Assembly: GCF_003143935.1 (NCBI RefSeq)
Contig: NZ_QFRX01000009.1
Coordinates: 1 to 64,000 of the forward strand
Direction: 5' to 3'
From: Streptomyces sp. Act143
Lineage (GTDB): Bacteria > Actinomycetota > Actinomycetes > Streptomycetales > Streptomycetaceae
Length of the DNA stretch: 64,000 nucleotides
In this document: piece by piece, positions 1-7,829 of the stretch
How positions within the stretch are numbered: position 1 is the stretch's first letter
How the letters are laid out: every line of letters begins with the position of its first letter
Position numbers and translations under genes: made by a program
Notes under the pieces: model-generated
The model's input: the letters and a program-made list of their open reading frames with translations, nothing else
Database searches by the model: none
Told to the model about the DNA's origin: nothing

Positions 1-114
1 GTTGGTCAGCAGATACGCCGTCCGCAGCAGCCGCGGCCAGCGAACAGCCGCGTACGTCTCGAAGTCGCCGGTCGCGTCGCTTCGCAAACCGACGGGTGGA
101 GGGTTGGTGGTCAC
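1..114 (-). CDS. SigE-family ECF sigma factor, N-terminal fragment
   Basis: The minus strand from 114 to the left edge encodes 38 residues beginning at a GTG. It contains DFETYAAVRWPRLLRTAYLLT, the N-terminal region-2 signature of Streptomyces SigE-type ECF sigma factors (GDFE.YAAARWPRLLRTAYLLTG in relatives). Such proteins bind RNA polymerase core and direct it to stress promoters. Only the first helix of region 2 is inside the window; the rest lies to the left. No good Shine-Dalgarno is visible; GGGG lies a few bases upstream. The family call rests on this short match. Confidence 0.75.
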   Translation of the reverse strand, partial: MTTNPPPVGLRSDATGDFETYAAVRWPRLLRTAYLLTN

Positions 115-252
115 ACGCACCCCGGTTTACCCCGTTTCATTGCACTGCGCGCCGGTCGATGCGCGCGGGAGATCCACCCAGTAACACTCCGCACGCACGG
201 ATCGGGTTGCACGCGCGCTGTCCGGGGCGGCCTCAGTCGGCGCCGGAGTCAG

Positions 253-712
253 TCAGCCGCAGGCACGGGCGGGCGTGTCGTCCGGGGACGTCCGCGCGCG
301 GCGGTGTTTGAGCTTGCAGTGGATCAGGGTCGCCCCGTCGGTGTCGACCTCGATGCCCGGCCCCGTGACCGAGGTGAGGCTCTTTCCCGCCATGGTCACC
401 TCGATGCGCACGGTGTCCTGGGTGATCACGGCCTCGGTGCAGTCGACCGTCACGTCGCACCAGGTCACCGCGGGCTCCGGGCACCACAGCAGTACCCGGC
501 GTCCCGTCCGTTCGACCGCGCCGCTGAGACCTGCTCGATGCCGACGACTTCTTTCGGTGCGGCGGCCTGTGCCGCGGTACGCCCCCGGGTTGCGCGGGTG
601 GCAAGTCGGCGGTGAGGAAGGCTAGTTCAGCGAGAGTGCGGGCCGACAGTGCGGCCTCCACACGCTCGTCCAACTCGTCGGCCGTCAGCAGACCGTCCCC
701 CGGCAGCGACAC
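253..712 (-). pseudogene. Decayed DUF1707 protein gene
   Basis: The frame starting at 712 contains LTADELDERVEAALSART followed by LAELAFLTADLPP, the C-terminal half of a DUF1707 domain (a short helical domain of actinobacterial membrane or secreted proteins). The N-terminal half of the domain is missing. After about residue 40 this frame becomes arginine-rich nonsense, while a neighbouring frame over roughly 253-540 reads like real protein (RRVLLWCPEPAVTWCDVTVDC, then a beta-strand-rich end). The simplest reading is one gene broken by an internal deletion and a frameshift between about 490 and 600. It may still be expressed as fragments. Sequencing error is an alternative. Confidence 0.5.
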
Positions 713-810
713 GCGGGACGTCCACCACGCGGTCCCGGTCCGCGTGTGCGGCTCACGGTTCGGGCGACGAGCCGGAACCGGCGCCCTTTTCCCCGTGGAC
801 GAGGAGTGCA

Positions 811-851
811 GTGGCGTGGCCGAGCCGCGGGCCCCCGCTCGGCCACCGCCA
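811..851 (-). terminator. Hairpin downstream of the SDR gene
   Basis: A perfect 9-bp inverted repeat, TGGCCGAGC (817-825) and GCTCGGCCA (837-845), extends through a one-base bulge into TGGCG/CGCCA. It sits about 30 bp beyond the stop of the SDR gene at 882. There is no U-run, as is usual for Streptomyces hairpin terminators. Confidence 0.5.
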
Positions 852-881
852 AGGGCCCGACGGCAACGCCATGCACCTCAC

Positions 882-1688
882 CTATGCGGCGTGGGGCGGG
901 CTCGACGTGGCGGGTGGCTGTGTCCTGATGACGGCGACCCCTGCGCGGCCCCCGTCGACGTCCACCACGGTGCCGTGCACGAAGGCCGCTTCGTCGCTCG
1001 CCAGCCAGACCACGGCCTGCGCGACAGCGTGCGGCGTGCCGACCCGCCCGGCCGGGGTGCCCTCCATCATCACCTCGCCCGCGTGGGGGTCGGAGCCTTC
1101 CGGGGCCGGGGGCAGGACGACACCCGGGGACACGGCGTTCACACGGACGCCCTGCGGGCCGAACTCCGCGGCCCAGGCCCGGGTGAGCGTCTCCATCGCG
1201 CCCTTGGTGGAGCTGTAGAGCGCGCCGAGCGGAACGCCCAGTCGGGCGATCCACGAGCCCAGGTTGATGATCGCCCCACCGCCCGACTCCGCCATCGCCG
1301 GCGCCACGGCGGCCGTGAGGAAGAACGGGGCCTTCACATTCACGCCGTAGACCTGGTCGAAGGTCTTCTCGTCGGTGTCCGTCGTGGCGGGGGCCGGATA
1401 GATGCCGGCGTTGTTCACGAGGATGTCGATCCGCCCGCCCAGCGTCTGCCGGGCCCTTTCGGCCAGGCTCCGGGAGCCTCCCGGGCTGCCGTCGAGGTCC
1501 GCCGCCAGGAAGTCGGCCCGGCCACCGGACGCGCGGATTCCCTCGACGACCTGTGCTCCGCGTTCCTGGTTGCGTCCGGAAACGACGACATGGGCCCCTT
1601 CGGCGGCGAACGCTTCGGCGATCGCCTGCCCGATGTTGCTGGTGGACCCCGTGACCAACGCCGTCCTGTCCCGCAGTCGTCCACTCAT
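882..1688 (-). CDS. SDR family oxidoreductase
   Basis: A 268-residue classical short-chain dehydrogenase/reductase, a cytoplasmic NAD(P)-dependent enzyme. Visible motifs: the cofactor loop TGSTSNIGQA near residue 15, NNAGIY, the catalytic Ser in INLGSW, and the YxxxK pair in YSSTK. The end, VDVDGGRAGV, is the usual SDR C-terminus. The start is ATG at 1688 with GGAGG 8-9 nt upstream; a long upstream extension of the frame is spurious. It is divergent from a TetR regulator with a shared operator-like palindrome, so it is probably the regulator's target. The substrate is unknown. Confidence 0.93.
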   Translation of the reverse strand: MSGRLRDRTALVTGSTSNIGQAIAEAFAAEGAHVVVSGRNQERGAQVVEGIRASGGRADFLAADLDGSPGGSRSLAERARQTLGGRIDILVNNAGIYPAPATTDTDEKTFDQVYGVNVKAPFFLTAAVAPAMAESGGGAIINLGSWIARLGVPLGALYSSTKGAMETLTRAWAAEFGPQGVRVNAVSPGVVLPPAPEGSDPHAGEVMMEGTPAGRVGTPHAVAQAVVWLASDEAAFVHGTVVDVDGGRAGVAVIRTQPPATSSPPHAA

Positions 1689-1786
1689 GACATGTCCTCC
1701 CTCTGCTGCCTGTGCACGCACGCCTGCTGCCCCGCACGACCGCGCGCACCCCCTGTCGTGCGCGGCCCACTGTGCTCCGTGGAAAA

Positions 1787-1802
1787 TGGACCAGCAAGTC
1801 CA
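1787..1802. promoter_or_regulatory. Putative TetR operator
   Basis: TGGAC-N6-GTCCA is a perfect 5-bp inverted repeat in the divergent SDR/TetR intergenic region, 31 bp before the tetR start. A second repeat, AAGT-N6-ACTT, overlaps it at 1796-1809. The half-site resembles the TAGACC-type boxes of LmrA/YxaF-like TetR regulators. Binding is inferred, not shown. Confidence 0.5.
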
Positions 1803-1832
1803 GAAACTTGGTTCTCGCACACAGGAGGCGAC

Positions 1833-2438
1833 ATGCCGGAGGCACTGACCGCCAAGGGGCGCGCCACCCGCGCCCGCATCGTCGAGGGGGCTGCCGAGGT
1901 ACTCCGTGAGCAGGGTGTCGCCGTCGCGACACTCGACGACATCCGTGGCCGCACCAGTACAAGTAAGAGCCAGCTCTTCCACTACTTCCCCGGCGGAAAG
2001 GACCAACTGCTGCTGGCGGTCGCCCAGTTCGAGGCGGACCGGGTGCTGGAGGACCAACAGCCGCACCTGGGACGGCTGGACTCGTGGGAGGCCTGGCTGC
2101 GGTGGCGGGACGTGGTGGTGGAGCGTTACGAACTCCAGGGCGACCACTGCCCGTTGGGGGCGCTGTTCCTCCAGGTGGGGCGGTCCCGCCCCGGTGCGCG
2201 GGCGATCGTGACGGAGCTGATGCGGCAGTGGCAGGAGCAGCTCGCCCGCGGCATCCGCGCCCTTCAGGCCGAGCGTCTGGTGTCGTCGTCCCTCGATGCG
2301 GACCGGACGGCCGCCGCGCTGCTGGCGGGCGTTCAGGGAGGGGTGGCCATCATGATGTCCACGGGCGACTCCACCCACCTCAAGGCCGCGCTCGACACCG
2401 GGATCGCGTATCTGCGGGCCGCTTCGACGGCTGTCTGA
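1833..2438 (+). CDS. TetR/AcrR family transcriptional regulator
   Basis: A 201-residue repressor-type regulator. The N-terminal helix-turn-helix is clear: TRARIVEGAAEVLREQGV, then TLDDIRGRTSTSKSQLFHYF, near residues 10-55. The C-terminal part (FLQVGRSRPGAR, and a LLAGVQGG helix) looks like the LmrA/YxaF-type ligand domain. ATG at 1833 is preceded by AGGAGG at 1823-1828. It is divergent from the SDR gene at 882-1688, and both promoters flank the palindrome at 1787-1802, suggesting autoregulation and control of the dehydrogenase. Confidence 0.93.
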   Translation: MPEALTAKGRATRARIVEGAAEVLREQGVAVATLDDIRGRTSTSKSQLFHYFPGGKDQLLLAVAQFEADRVLEDQQPHLGRLDSWEAWLRWRDVVVERYELQGDHCPLGALFLQVGRSRPGARAIVTELMRQWQEQLARGIRALQAERLVSSSLDADRTAAALLAGVQGGVAIMMSTGDSTHLKAALDTGIAYLRAASTAV

Positions 2439-2484
2439 GGAAATCGAGGTGCCGGAACCGGACGCACGTCCTTACCCTCGGCCC

Positions 2485-3072
2485 ATGCCGCACACATCCG
2501 CCCTGCTGAATGTCATCGACGTGGAGGCCACCTGCTGGGACGGACAACCGCCGCCCGGTTCGGTGAGCGAGATCATCGAGATCGGCCTCACCGTCGTGGA
2601 CGTGTCGGCCCGCCGCCGGATCTCCCGGCACCGTCTTCTGGTCCGCCCCGTCCGGTCGGCGGTCAGCGCCTTCTGCACCGAACTGACCGGCCTGACACAG
2701 GCCGAGGTGGAACGGGGCGTCGCCTTCGCCGAGGCATGCCGCATCCTCGTCGAGGAACACCAGGCCCCGGAGCGCCCCTGGGCGAGCTGGGGTGCATACG
2801 ACCGTCGGCAGTTCGCCCGGCAGAGCCAGGCCGACGGGGTGGCCTACCCGTTCGGCTACCCGACGGAACGCACCCACACCAATGCCAAGGCTGTGTTTTC
2901 CGCGGCGTACGGACTGTCCAGGAAGCCCGGCATGGCGCACGCTCTGCAGATCGCCGGGCTGCCGCTCGAGGGGCGTCATCATCGCGGCGAGGACGACGCC
3001 TGGAACATCGCGGCACTCGTCCTCGACCTGCTGGGCCGCGGGGCGTGGCCGACCACGGCCACGGCCGGCTAG
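2485..3072 (+). CDS. DEDDh 3'-5' exonuclease family protein
   Basis: A 195-residue protein of the ERI-1/KapD-like branch of DnaQ-type exonucleases, which remove 3' nucleotides from RNA or DNA with two metal ions. Exo I is IDVEATCWDG (Asp12 and Glu14). The Exo III region is HRGEDDAWN, supplying the His and last Asp of DEDDh. I chose ATG 2485 because a TACCCT -10-like element lies at 2473-2478, 6 nt upstream, which suits a leaderless transcript. An in-frame GTG at 2449 has a GAGGA ribosome site just after the tetR stop and is a real alternative, giving 12 more residues. The natural substrate is unknown. Confidence 0.88.
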   Translation: MPHTSALLNVIDVEATCWDGQPPPGSVSEIIEIGLTVVDVSARRRISRHRLLVRPVRSAVSAFCTELTGLTQAEVERGVAFAEACRILVEEHQAPERPWASWGAYDRRQFARQSQADGVAYPFGYPTERTHTNAKAVFSAAYGLSRKPGMAHALQIAGLPLEGRHHRGEDDAWNIAALVLDLLGRGAWPTTATAG

Positions 3073-3150
3073 GGAGGAGGGGGGCGGCGGGCCCGCGCGC
3101 CTTCTGCGTACGCCGGAGCGGCAGGGCCACGAGGGCCGGAACCGCACCAC

Positions 3151-3190
3151 CCTGCGCCGCCGCGAGTGCACAACTCGGCGGCGGCGCAGG
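3151..3190. terminator. Strong bidirectional hairpin
   Basis: Arms at 3151-3166 and 3174-3190 (CCTGCGCCGCCG... with one bulged base) form a very GC-rich stem with a 7-nt loop. It lies between the convergent exonuclease and cold shock genes and probably terminates both. Confidence 0.75.
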
Positions 3191-3228
3191 CGATGACGCG
3201 CGGTCCCCCGCGCCCGACCCGGCCCGGA

Positions 3229-3432
3229 TCAGGCGACGGTGATGTTCTCCGCCTGCGGGCCCTTCTGGCCCTGGGTGATGTCGAAGGTGACCGCCTGGCC
3301 CTCCTGCAACTCACGGAAGCCGGAGGCGTTGATGTTGGAGTAGTGGGCGAAGACGTCCGGCCCGCCGCCGTCCTGGGCGATGAAGCCGAAACCCTTCTCC
3401 GCGTTGAACCACTTCACAGTTCCGCTGGCCAT
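3229..3432 (-). CDS. Cold shock protein, CspA family
   Basis: A 67-residue single OB-fold cold shock domain that binds single-stranded RNA/DNA and melts RNA structure. It begins with GTVKWFNAEKGFGFI, carrying the RNP1-type KGFGFI, followed by the RNP2-type VFAHYSNI. Length and sequence are normal for Streptomyces Csp proteins. The start is ATG at 3432 with AAGGG upstream. The 442-bp region beyond has room for a long 5' leader, which is usual for csp genes. Confidence 0.97.
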   Translation of the reverse strand: MASGTVKWFNAEKGFGFIAQDGGGPDVFAHYSNINASGFRELQEGQAVTFDITQGQKGPQAENITVA

Positions 3433-3874
3433 GCTGATGCCCTTCCGTAGACGTCAGGAACCGCACCGCGCGGCCCTGGAGGTGATCGTCCTGGTCCAGC
3501 ACTGCACAGCAAAACGCCCACGCCAAAGCGCGGGCAGGTACTGCGAACCACGACAGCCGGGACTGACGCTACACGGCGAAACGGATCATCACCAGAGAGC
3601 AACAACAGTAAGACTCCACAGCGAGACCCCGTCGAACCGGTCGCCAGAAGGCGTACGACACCGTCGCGGCCCGTACGGTCGGAGTCAGCGAAGCGCGCGG
3701 AGCCCTGCGGGAAATCCCGTCCGGCGCAGGTCATTCGGCAGATGTCTCACGTCGCCGCCGGGTGGACGACGAGTGCATGCCGTGAGGCCGCCCGGCGGAA
3801 ATCCGTTGCGTGCGCGTGGGGAGGTTGCGAGAGCATGCCCGGATGACCTTGCTCTGCCGCTGGGGAGAGGACTG
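3433..3874. other. 442-bp intergenic region
   Basis: The region lies between the divergent cold shock and kinase genes. The csp-proximal part probably holds its promoter and 5' leader. I found no convincing gene, repeat or hairpin here. The reading frame that crosses it into the kinase gene has no protein-like content before 3875. Confidence 0.5.
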
Positions 3875-4414
3875 ATGGACGCGAGTCACCACCCCAGACT
3901 GATCTTGCTGTGCGGGCTTCCCGGTTCAGGGAAGACGACCCTGGCCGGACGACTGGCCGCAGAGATTCCAGCGGTGCGTCTGTGCCCGGACGAATGGCTG
4001 GCCGACCTGGGTATCGACCTCTTCGACGAGCCGACGCGCGACCGGCTCGAGAGACGGTTCTGGCAGCACGCCCAGGACCTGCTGAGGCTCGGGCAGACGG
4101 TGATCCTGGAGTTCGGGTTCTGGGGGCGCTCCGAGCGGGACGAGAAGCGGGTGGCGGCGCGCGCACTCGGCGTGCCCGTCGAACTGCACTACCTCGCCGT
4201 GCCGATGGAGGAACTGCATCGCCGTCTCGAAGTCCGCGCACGGAAGGGTGAGTTCGGGACCGTGCCGGTCGGCCACGAGTTGCTGGAGGGGTACGCGAAG
4301 GTCTTCCAGGCACCTGACACCGACGAGGTCCGCCTCTTCGACACCCCCCCTCTGGAACGGCGAGGACGAACGACGGCAAGGATGACCGACGGCAAGGACG
4401 ACCGGGCCAGTTGA
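3875..4414 (+). CDS. P-loop ATP-binding protein, AAA_33/kinase type
   Basis: A 179-residue P-loop NTPase resembling zeta-toxin-like or chloramphenicol-phosphotransferase-like small kinases. Walker A is GLPGSGKTT at residues 14-22, followed by a helix and CPDEWLADLGIDLFDE, where the Asp of this family often acts as base. ILEFGFWGRSERD is the second conserved strand. ATG 3875 is preceded by GGGGAGAGG at 3862-3870. No antitoxin partner is adjacent, so a resistance or metabolite kinase is as likely as a toxin. The last 20 residues are charged and not conserved-looking. Confidence 0.85.
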   Translation: MDASHHPRLILLCGLPGSGKTTLAGRLAAEIPAVRLCPDEWLADLGIDLFDEPTRDRLERRFWQHAQDLLRLGQTVILEFGFWGRSERDEKRVAARALGVPVELHYLAVPMEELHRRLEVRARKGEFGTVPVGHELLEGYAKVFQAPDTDEVRLFDTPPLERRGRTTARMTDGKDDRAS

Positions 4415-4466
4415 CGCGGATCCGGTCCCGGACCGAAGCGCGATGCCGGGGTGCTGTCCGGGGCAC

Positions 4467-5129
4467 TCAGCCAGCACCGAGGGCGTGGTGCATCTGGTCG
4501 GTGAGCCAGGTGGTGTACTCCTGCTCGGTCCAGCCGCATCCCCGGACCAGGGACCGATAGTGGGCAGGGTCGTTGAACACCCATACGACGTCCACGGCGC
4601 GCTCATGATCGAGGCCGTGTGCCTCGGGTTCGAGTGCCTCGATGAGGTCGACCACCATGGTGGCTCCGGCCCGCCGGTTGCGCTGCATCGTCTCCCACAG
4701 GTCGGCCGGCTCCGGACCCTCGTCGGCGGCCCGGCGGACCATCTCGAAGACCTCCGCGGCGCGCCCGCCGATGATGCGGCAGACCTCGGCGTAGGCCGTG
4801 AGCACCGCCCGTGGGGTCCGTCCTTCCCGCACCGGCCGGAACCAGGGCCGGTCGGCCACCGGTACGGGCTCGTCGTCGCCCGCCAGCGCCTGGTCCACCA
4901 CCTCGCGGAGCAACGCGGCCTTGGAGCCGAAGGCGGCGAAGACGGTCGGCCGCGCCACCCCGGCGTCCTTGGCGATGTCGGCGAAGGAGGTGGCCGCGTA
5001 GCCGCGGAGGACGAAGAGCCGGTTCGCCGCCGCGACGATCGCCTGCCGGGTCTGCCTGGCCCGTTGGTCGCGCAGCGGCGAGTCGTACCGGCGCCGCCCG
5101 CCGTCGGCCGCACTCCTGTTGACGCCCAT
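4467..5129 (-). CDS. TetR/AcrR family transcriptional regulator
   Basis: A 220-residue TetR regulator with HTH RQAIVAAANRLFVLRGYAAT, then SFADIAKDAGVARPTVFAAF, near residues 25-75. The C-terminal domain is the usual divergent ligand pocket. ATG 5129 is chosen: a -10-like TAGTAT (complement of 5138-5143) sits 8 nt upstream and no ribosome site is visible, which fits a leaderless transcript. It is divergent from a cupin gene, and the 74-bp gap holds paired repeats, so it probably controls itself and the cupin. Confidence 0.92.
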   Translation of the reverse strand: MGVNRSAADGGRRRYDSPLRDQRARQTRQAIVAAANRLFVLRGYAATSFADIAKDAGVARPTVFAAFGSKAALLREVVDQALAGDDEPVPVADRPWFRPVREGRTPRAVLTAYAEVCRIIGGRAAEVFEMVRRAADEGPEPADLWETMQRNRRAGATMVVDLIEALEPEAHGLDHERAVDVVWVFNDPAHYRSLVRGCGWTEQEYTTWLTDQMHHALGAG

Positions 5130-5137
5130 GAACGGAC

Positions 5138-5193
5138 ATACTAGCGTGATATTCACTAGACGTTGGTCTATCCAACTGTGGTCCATCCAACTG
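5138..5193. promoter_or_regulatory. TetR/cupin control region with repeats
   Basis: The minus-strand -10 TAGTAT is at 5138-5143. CTAG...ACTAG arms lie at 5141-5144 and 5155-5159. Two direct copies of GTC(T/C)ATCCAACTG occupy 5166-5178 and 5181-5193, 15 bp apart, and the first overlaps an inverted repeat TTGG-N5-CCAA. These are likely operator sites for the adjacent TetR protein. Confidence 0.45.
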
Positions 5194-5203
5194 GGAGGCC
5201 GCC

Positions 5204-5713
5204 ATGCCCTCCGTCAACCGGCCCTACGTCCTCGCCGGCGCCGAGGGACAGGCGCTGTGGTTCCTCGGCAACCTCGTCACCGTCAAGGCCACGGGCGCGC
5301 AGACCCGCGGCCGACTGACCGTGGCGGAGTTCCTCAACCCGGCCGGCTTCGCCCCGCCCCTGCACCGGCACCTGGAAGAGGACGAGATGTTCTACGTCCT
5401 GTCGGGCAGCGCCCGCTTCCTGTGCGACGGGCAGGAACTCACCGCCGAACCGGGCGACTTCGTGCTGCTGCCGGTGGGACTGCCGCACACCTTCGTGGTC
5501 GGCTCCGAGGAACCCCTGCGCTGCCTGCAGATCACCACACCGTCCGGTTTCGAGGACTTCGCCGCGGAGGTCGGCGCCCCGGCCGGTGAGCGCCGGCTCC
5601 CCGACCCGGACCCGGGCCCGTTCGATCCCGCGGCCCTCGGCCACGCCGCCGCACGCCACCACATCGAGATCCTCGGCCCACCACCCGGCGCGTCCGGATA
5701 CGCCCGGCCATGA
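5204..5713 (+). CDS. Cupin domain protein, quercetin dioxygenase-like
   Basis: A 169-residue single-cupin protein. The first cupin motif is PPLHRHLEEDEMFYVLSGS, giving the metal ligands H-x-H...E near residues 53-60. The second motif is PGDFVLLPVGLPHTFVV with the last His. The C-terminal 60 residues are Pro/Asp-rich. Such proteins bind Fe, Mn or Zn and may act as dioxygenases or small-molecule sensors; the substrate is unknown. ATG 5204 has GGGAGG at 5193-5198. It is divergent from the TetR gene, its likely repressor. Confidence 0.9.
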   Translation: MPSVNRPYVLAGAEGQALWFLGNLVTVKATGAQTRGRLTVAEFLNPAGFAPPLHRHLEEDEMFYVLSGSARFLCDGQELTAEPGDFVLLPVGLPHTFVVGSEEPLRCLQITTPSGFEDFAAEVGAPAGERRLPDPDPGPFDPAALGHAAARHHIEILGPPPGASGYARP

Positions 5714-5737
5714 TCAGCAGCTGACGAATCGGCGCCT

Positions 5738-5757
5738 GCCCCGGGCGGTGCCGGGGC
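5738..5757. terminator. Short hairpin between convergent genes
   Basis: GCCCCGG (5738-5744) and CCGGGGC (5751-5757) form a perfect 7-bp stem with a 6-nt loop between the cupin gene and the convergent ABC exporter gene. Confidence 0.5.
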
Positions 5758-5764
5758 GGGGCGG

Positions 5765-7699
5765 TCATGCGAAGTGGGTGCCTGTCCGAGCGTGTGGCGG
5801 GGTCCCGCGGTCCTCGTCCGGGGGCGGGCCGGCCGGTCCGGGCAGCCCGCTGAGGCCGGCTTCGGAGGCCGGGAGTACGGCGTCCGACGCTCCGGAGTCC
5901 GGCTCGGCGCTCTCGCCGAGGAAACCGCCCGACTGGTGCTGCCACAGCTTGGCGTAGGCACCGTTCGTCGCGAGCAGTTCCTCGTGGGTGCCCTGCTCGA
6001 CCACGGTTCCCCGGTCGAGGACGACGAGGCGGTCCATGCCGGCGACCGTGCTCAGACGGTGGGCGACCACGAGGGCCGTACGTCCCTCCATCAACCGCCA
6101 CAGGGCGTCCTGGACGAGGATCTCGCTCTCCGAGTCCAGTGCGCTGGTCGCCTCGTCGAGCAGCAGGATCGGGGCGTCACGCAGGATGGCCCGGGCGAGG
6201 GCGACACGCTGGCGCTGGCCACCCGAGAGTTTCACGCCCCGCTCCCCCACCAAGGTGCCGAAGCCGTCGGGGAGTTGCTCGGCGAACTCGGTGACGTGCG
6301 CCGCCGCGGCCGCGGCGTGGATCTCCTCGTCGGTGGCGCCGGGCCGGGCGAAGGCGATGTTGTCCCGCAGGCTGCGGTGGAACATGGCGGGTTCCTGCGG
6401 GACGTAGGCGATCAGTGAGCGCAGGTCGGTCTGACGCAGCCGGCTGATGTCCTGGCCGCCGATCAGGATGCGTCCGTCGTCGATGTCCGACATCCGCAGC
6501 AGGAGCCGGGTGAGGGTGGTCTTGCCGCCGCCGGACCTGCCGACCAGACCGATCCGGGCACCTGCGGGCACGTCCAGTTCCAGCCCCCGGAAGATCGGCT
6601 GCGCGCCCGCGTGGGCGAAGGTCACCGCCTCGAAGCGGATGCCGGTGCCCCGGGGTGCGAGCGGTTCGGGCTCCGCCGGGTCGAGCACCGTGGGCGGGTC
6701 CAACAGCAGCTCCGTGAACTGCGCCGCCTCGGTCATCGAGCTTTCCAGGCGGCGGTAGATCTGGTTGAACTCGAACATGATCTGGGTGGCGTTGGAGTAG
6801 TAGGTGAACGCGACGACGACCTCCTCCACTCCCTGGCCCGGACCACCGAAGGCGATCGCGACCAGCAGGCCCAGCACGTTGGTCAGCACGGACATGGGGG
6901 CGATCAGGGTGTCGACGCGCAGATTGCCGTAGTCCCACGACCTGAGCGTCAGGCGCCGGGAGTCGGCGACCCGGGTGCGGTGTTCCGCGGCCTCCCGCCG
7001 CTCGGCCGCGAACGCCCGGATGGTCTCCATGTTCATGAGGCTGTCGGAGACGTGGCCGGAGACCCGGGCGAGCGCCGCCTCACGGTCGTTCACGAGCCTT
7101 TGCCGACGGCGGATCAGCGGGGTCGCGGCCAGGACCGTCAGTCCGATCATCACCAACAGGCCGACGACGAGCATCGGTTCGTAGGTCCACAGCACCACGG
7201 CGCCGAAGCCCAGGGGCACGAGACTGCCCACGATCCGGTACGTCATCGTGTCGACGAAGTCCTCGAAGCGCTTGCCGAAGCTCAGCACCCGTTTGGTGAG
7301 GGAACCGGCGAAGTTGTCGTGGAAGAACGCCGCGTCCTTGGCGAGCAGTTCGTCCATGCCGCTGACATACAGGTGCTCCATGCCGAGGGCGTCGACGCGG
7401 TTCAGGCAGTGCTGCCCGACCCGCCACACGGCCTCGGCGAGCAGCAGGGTCCCGCCGAACCCGACCACGTACGGCAGCGCCGAACCCAGGGTGAGACCGC
7501 CCTCGTCGGAGGCCTGTCCTGCCAGTTTGGCGATCAGCAGCGGGGCGATGTAGCGGGTGCCGATGTTGCCCAGGGCCGGTAGCAGCATCGCGGGCAGGGC
7601 CAGGCGTCGTAGTCGCAGCAGTTCCCGGCCGTAGCGGCGCAGTGCCAGAACGACCGCGCTCCTGCCCGGAGTCGGTGCTCGCGTGTCTGTTGTCCCCAT
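5765..7699 (-). CDS. ABC exporter, fused permease-ATPase
   Basis: A 644-residue type-I (MsbA/lipid-A-exporter-like) half-transporter. The first ~340 residues form the six-helix transmembrane domain. The ATPase follows: Walker A GRSGGGKTT near 386-394 (Gly-Gly-Gly-Lys instead of the common Gly-Ser-Gly-Lys), signature LSGGQRQRVALARA near 490, Walker B with LLLDEATSALD, and H-loop VVAHRLSTV. A homodimer should export a lipid, drug or peptide from the inner membrane. ATG 7699 is used, with GGGAG 4 nt upstream; a GTG three bases earlier is too close to the ribosome site. It stands alone, facing away from the gene at 7830. Confidence 0.95.
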   Translation of the reverse strand: MGTTDTRAPTPGRSAVVLALRRYGRELLRLRRLALPAMLLPALGNIGTRYIAPLLIAKLAGQASDEGGLTLGSALPYVVGFGGTLLLAEAVWRVGQHCLNRVDALGMEHLYVSGMDELLAKDAAFFHDNFAGSLTKRVLSFGKRFEDFVDTMTYRIVGSLVPLGFGAVVLWTYEPMLVVGLLVMIGLTVLAATPLIRRRQRLVNDREAALARVSGHVSDSLMNMETIRAFAAERREAAEHRTRVADSRRLTLRSWDYGNLRVDTLIAPMSVLTNVLGLLVAIAFGGPGQGVEEVVVAFTYYSNATQIMFEFNQIYRRLESSMTEAAQFTELLLDPPTVLDPAEPEPLAPRGTGIRFEAVTFAHAGAQPIFRGLELDVPAGARIGLVGRSGGGKTTLTRLLLRMSDIDDGRILIGGQDISRLRQTDLRSLIAYVPQEPAMFHRSLRDNIAFARPGATDEEIHAAAAAAHVTEFAEQLPDGFGTLVGERGVKLSGGQRQRVALARAILRDAPILLLDEATSALDSESEILVQDALWRLMEGRTALVVAHRLSTVAGMDRLVVLDRGTVVEQGTHEELLATNGAYAKLWQHQSGGFLGESAEPDSGASDAVLPASEAGLSGLPGPAGPPPDEDRGTPPHARTGTHFA

Positions 7700-7815
7700 C
7701 ACACTCCCGGAGGTTCGGAAGTCGGAAGTTTCCCGTCAGGGGACGTTCCCAGTCCAGGCATTTACCGCGGACCGGCGAGAACCGGACACGGCCGTGCCAT
7801 GTCGGTGGCGGCCAG

Positions 7816-7821
7816 TAGCCT
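7816..7821 (+). promoter_or_regulatory. -10 element of a leaderless promoter
   Basis: TAGCCT matches the TANNNT -10 consensus and ends 8 nt before ATG 7830, with no ribosome site between them. A clear -35 was not seen. Confidence 0.4.
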
Positions 7822-7829
7822 CGCGCAGC

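Noticed and set aside
612..1832. Upstream extension of the TetR frame across the SDR gene
   Set aside because: It is antisense to the SDR gene, and a clear ribosome site and ATG occur at 1833.
3875..4414. Zeta-type toxin of a toxin-antitoxin pair
   Set aside because: No small antitoxin gene is adjacent, and the P-loop alone does not separate toxins from other small kinases.
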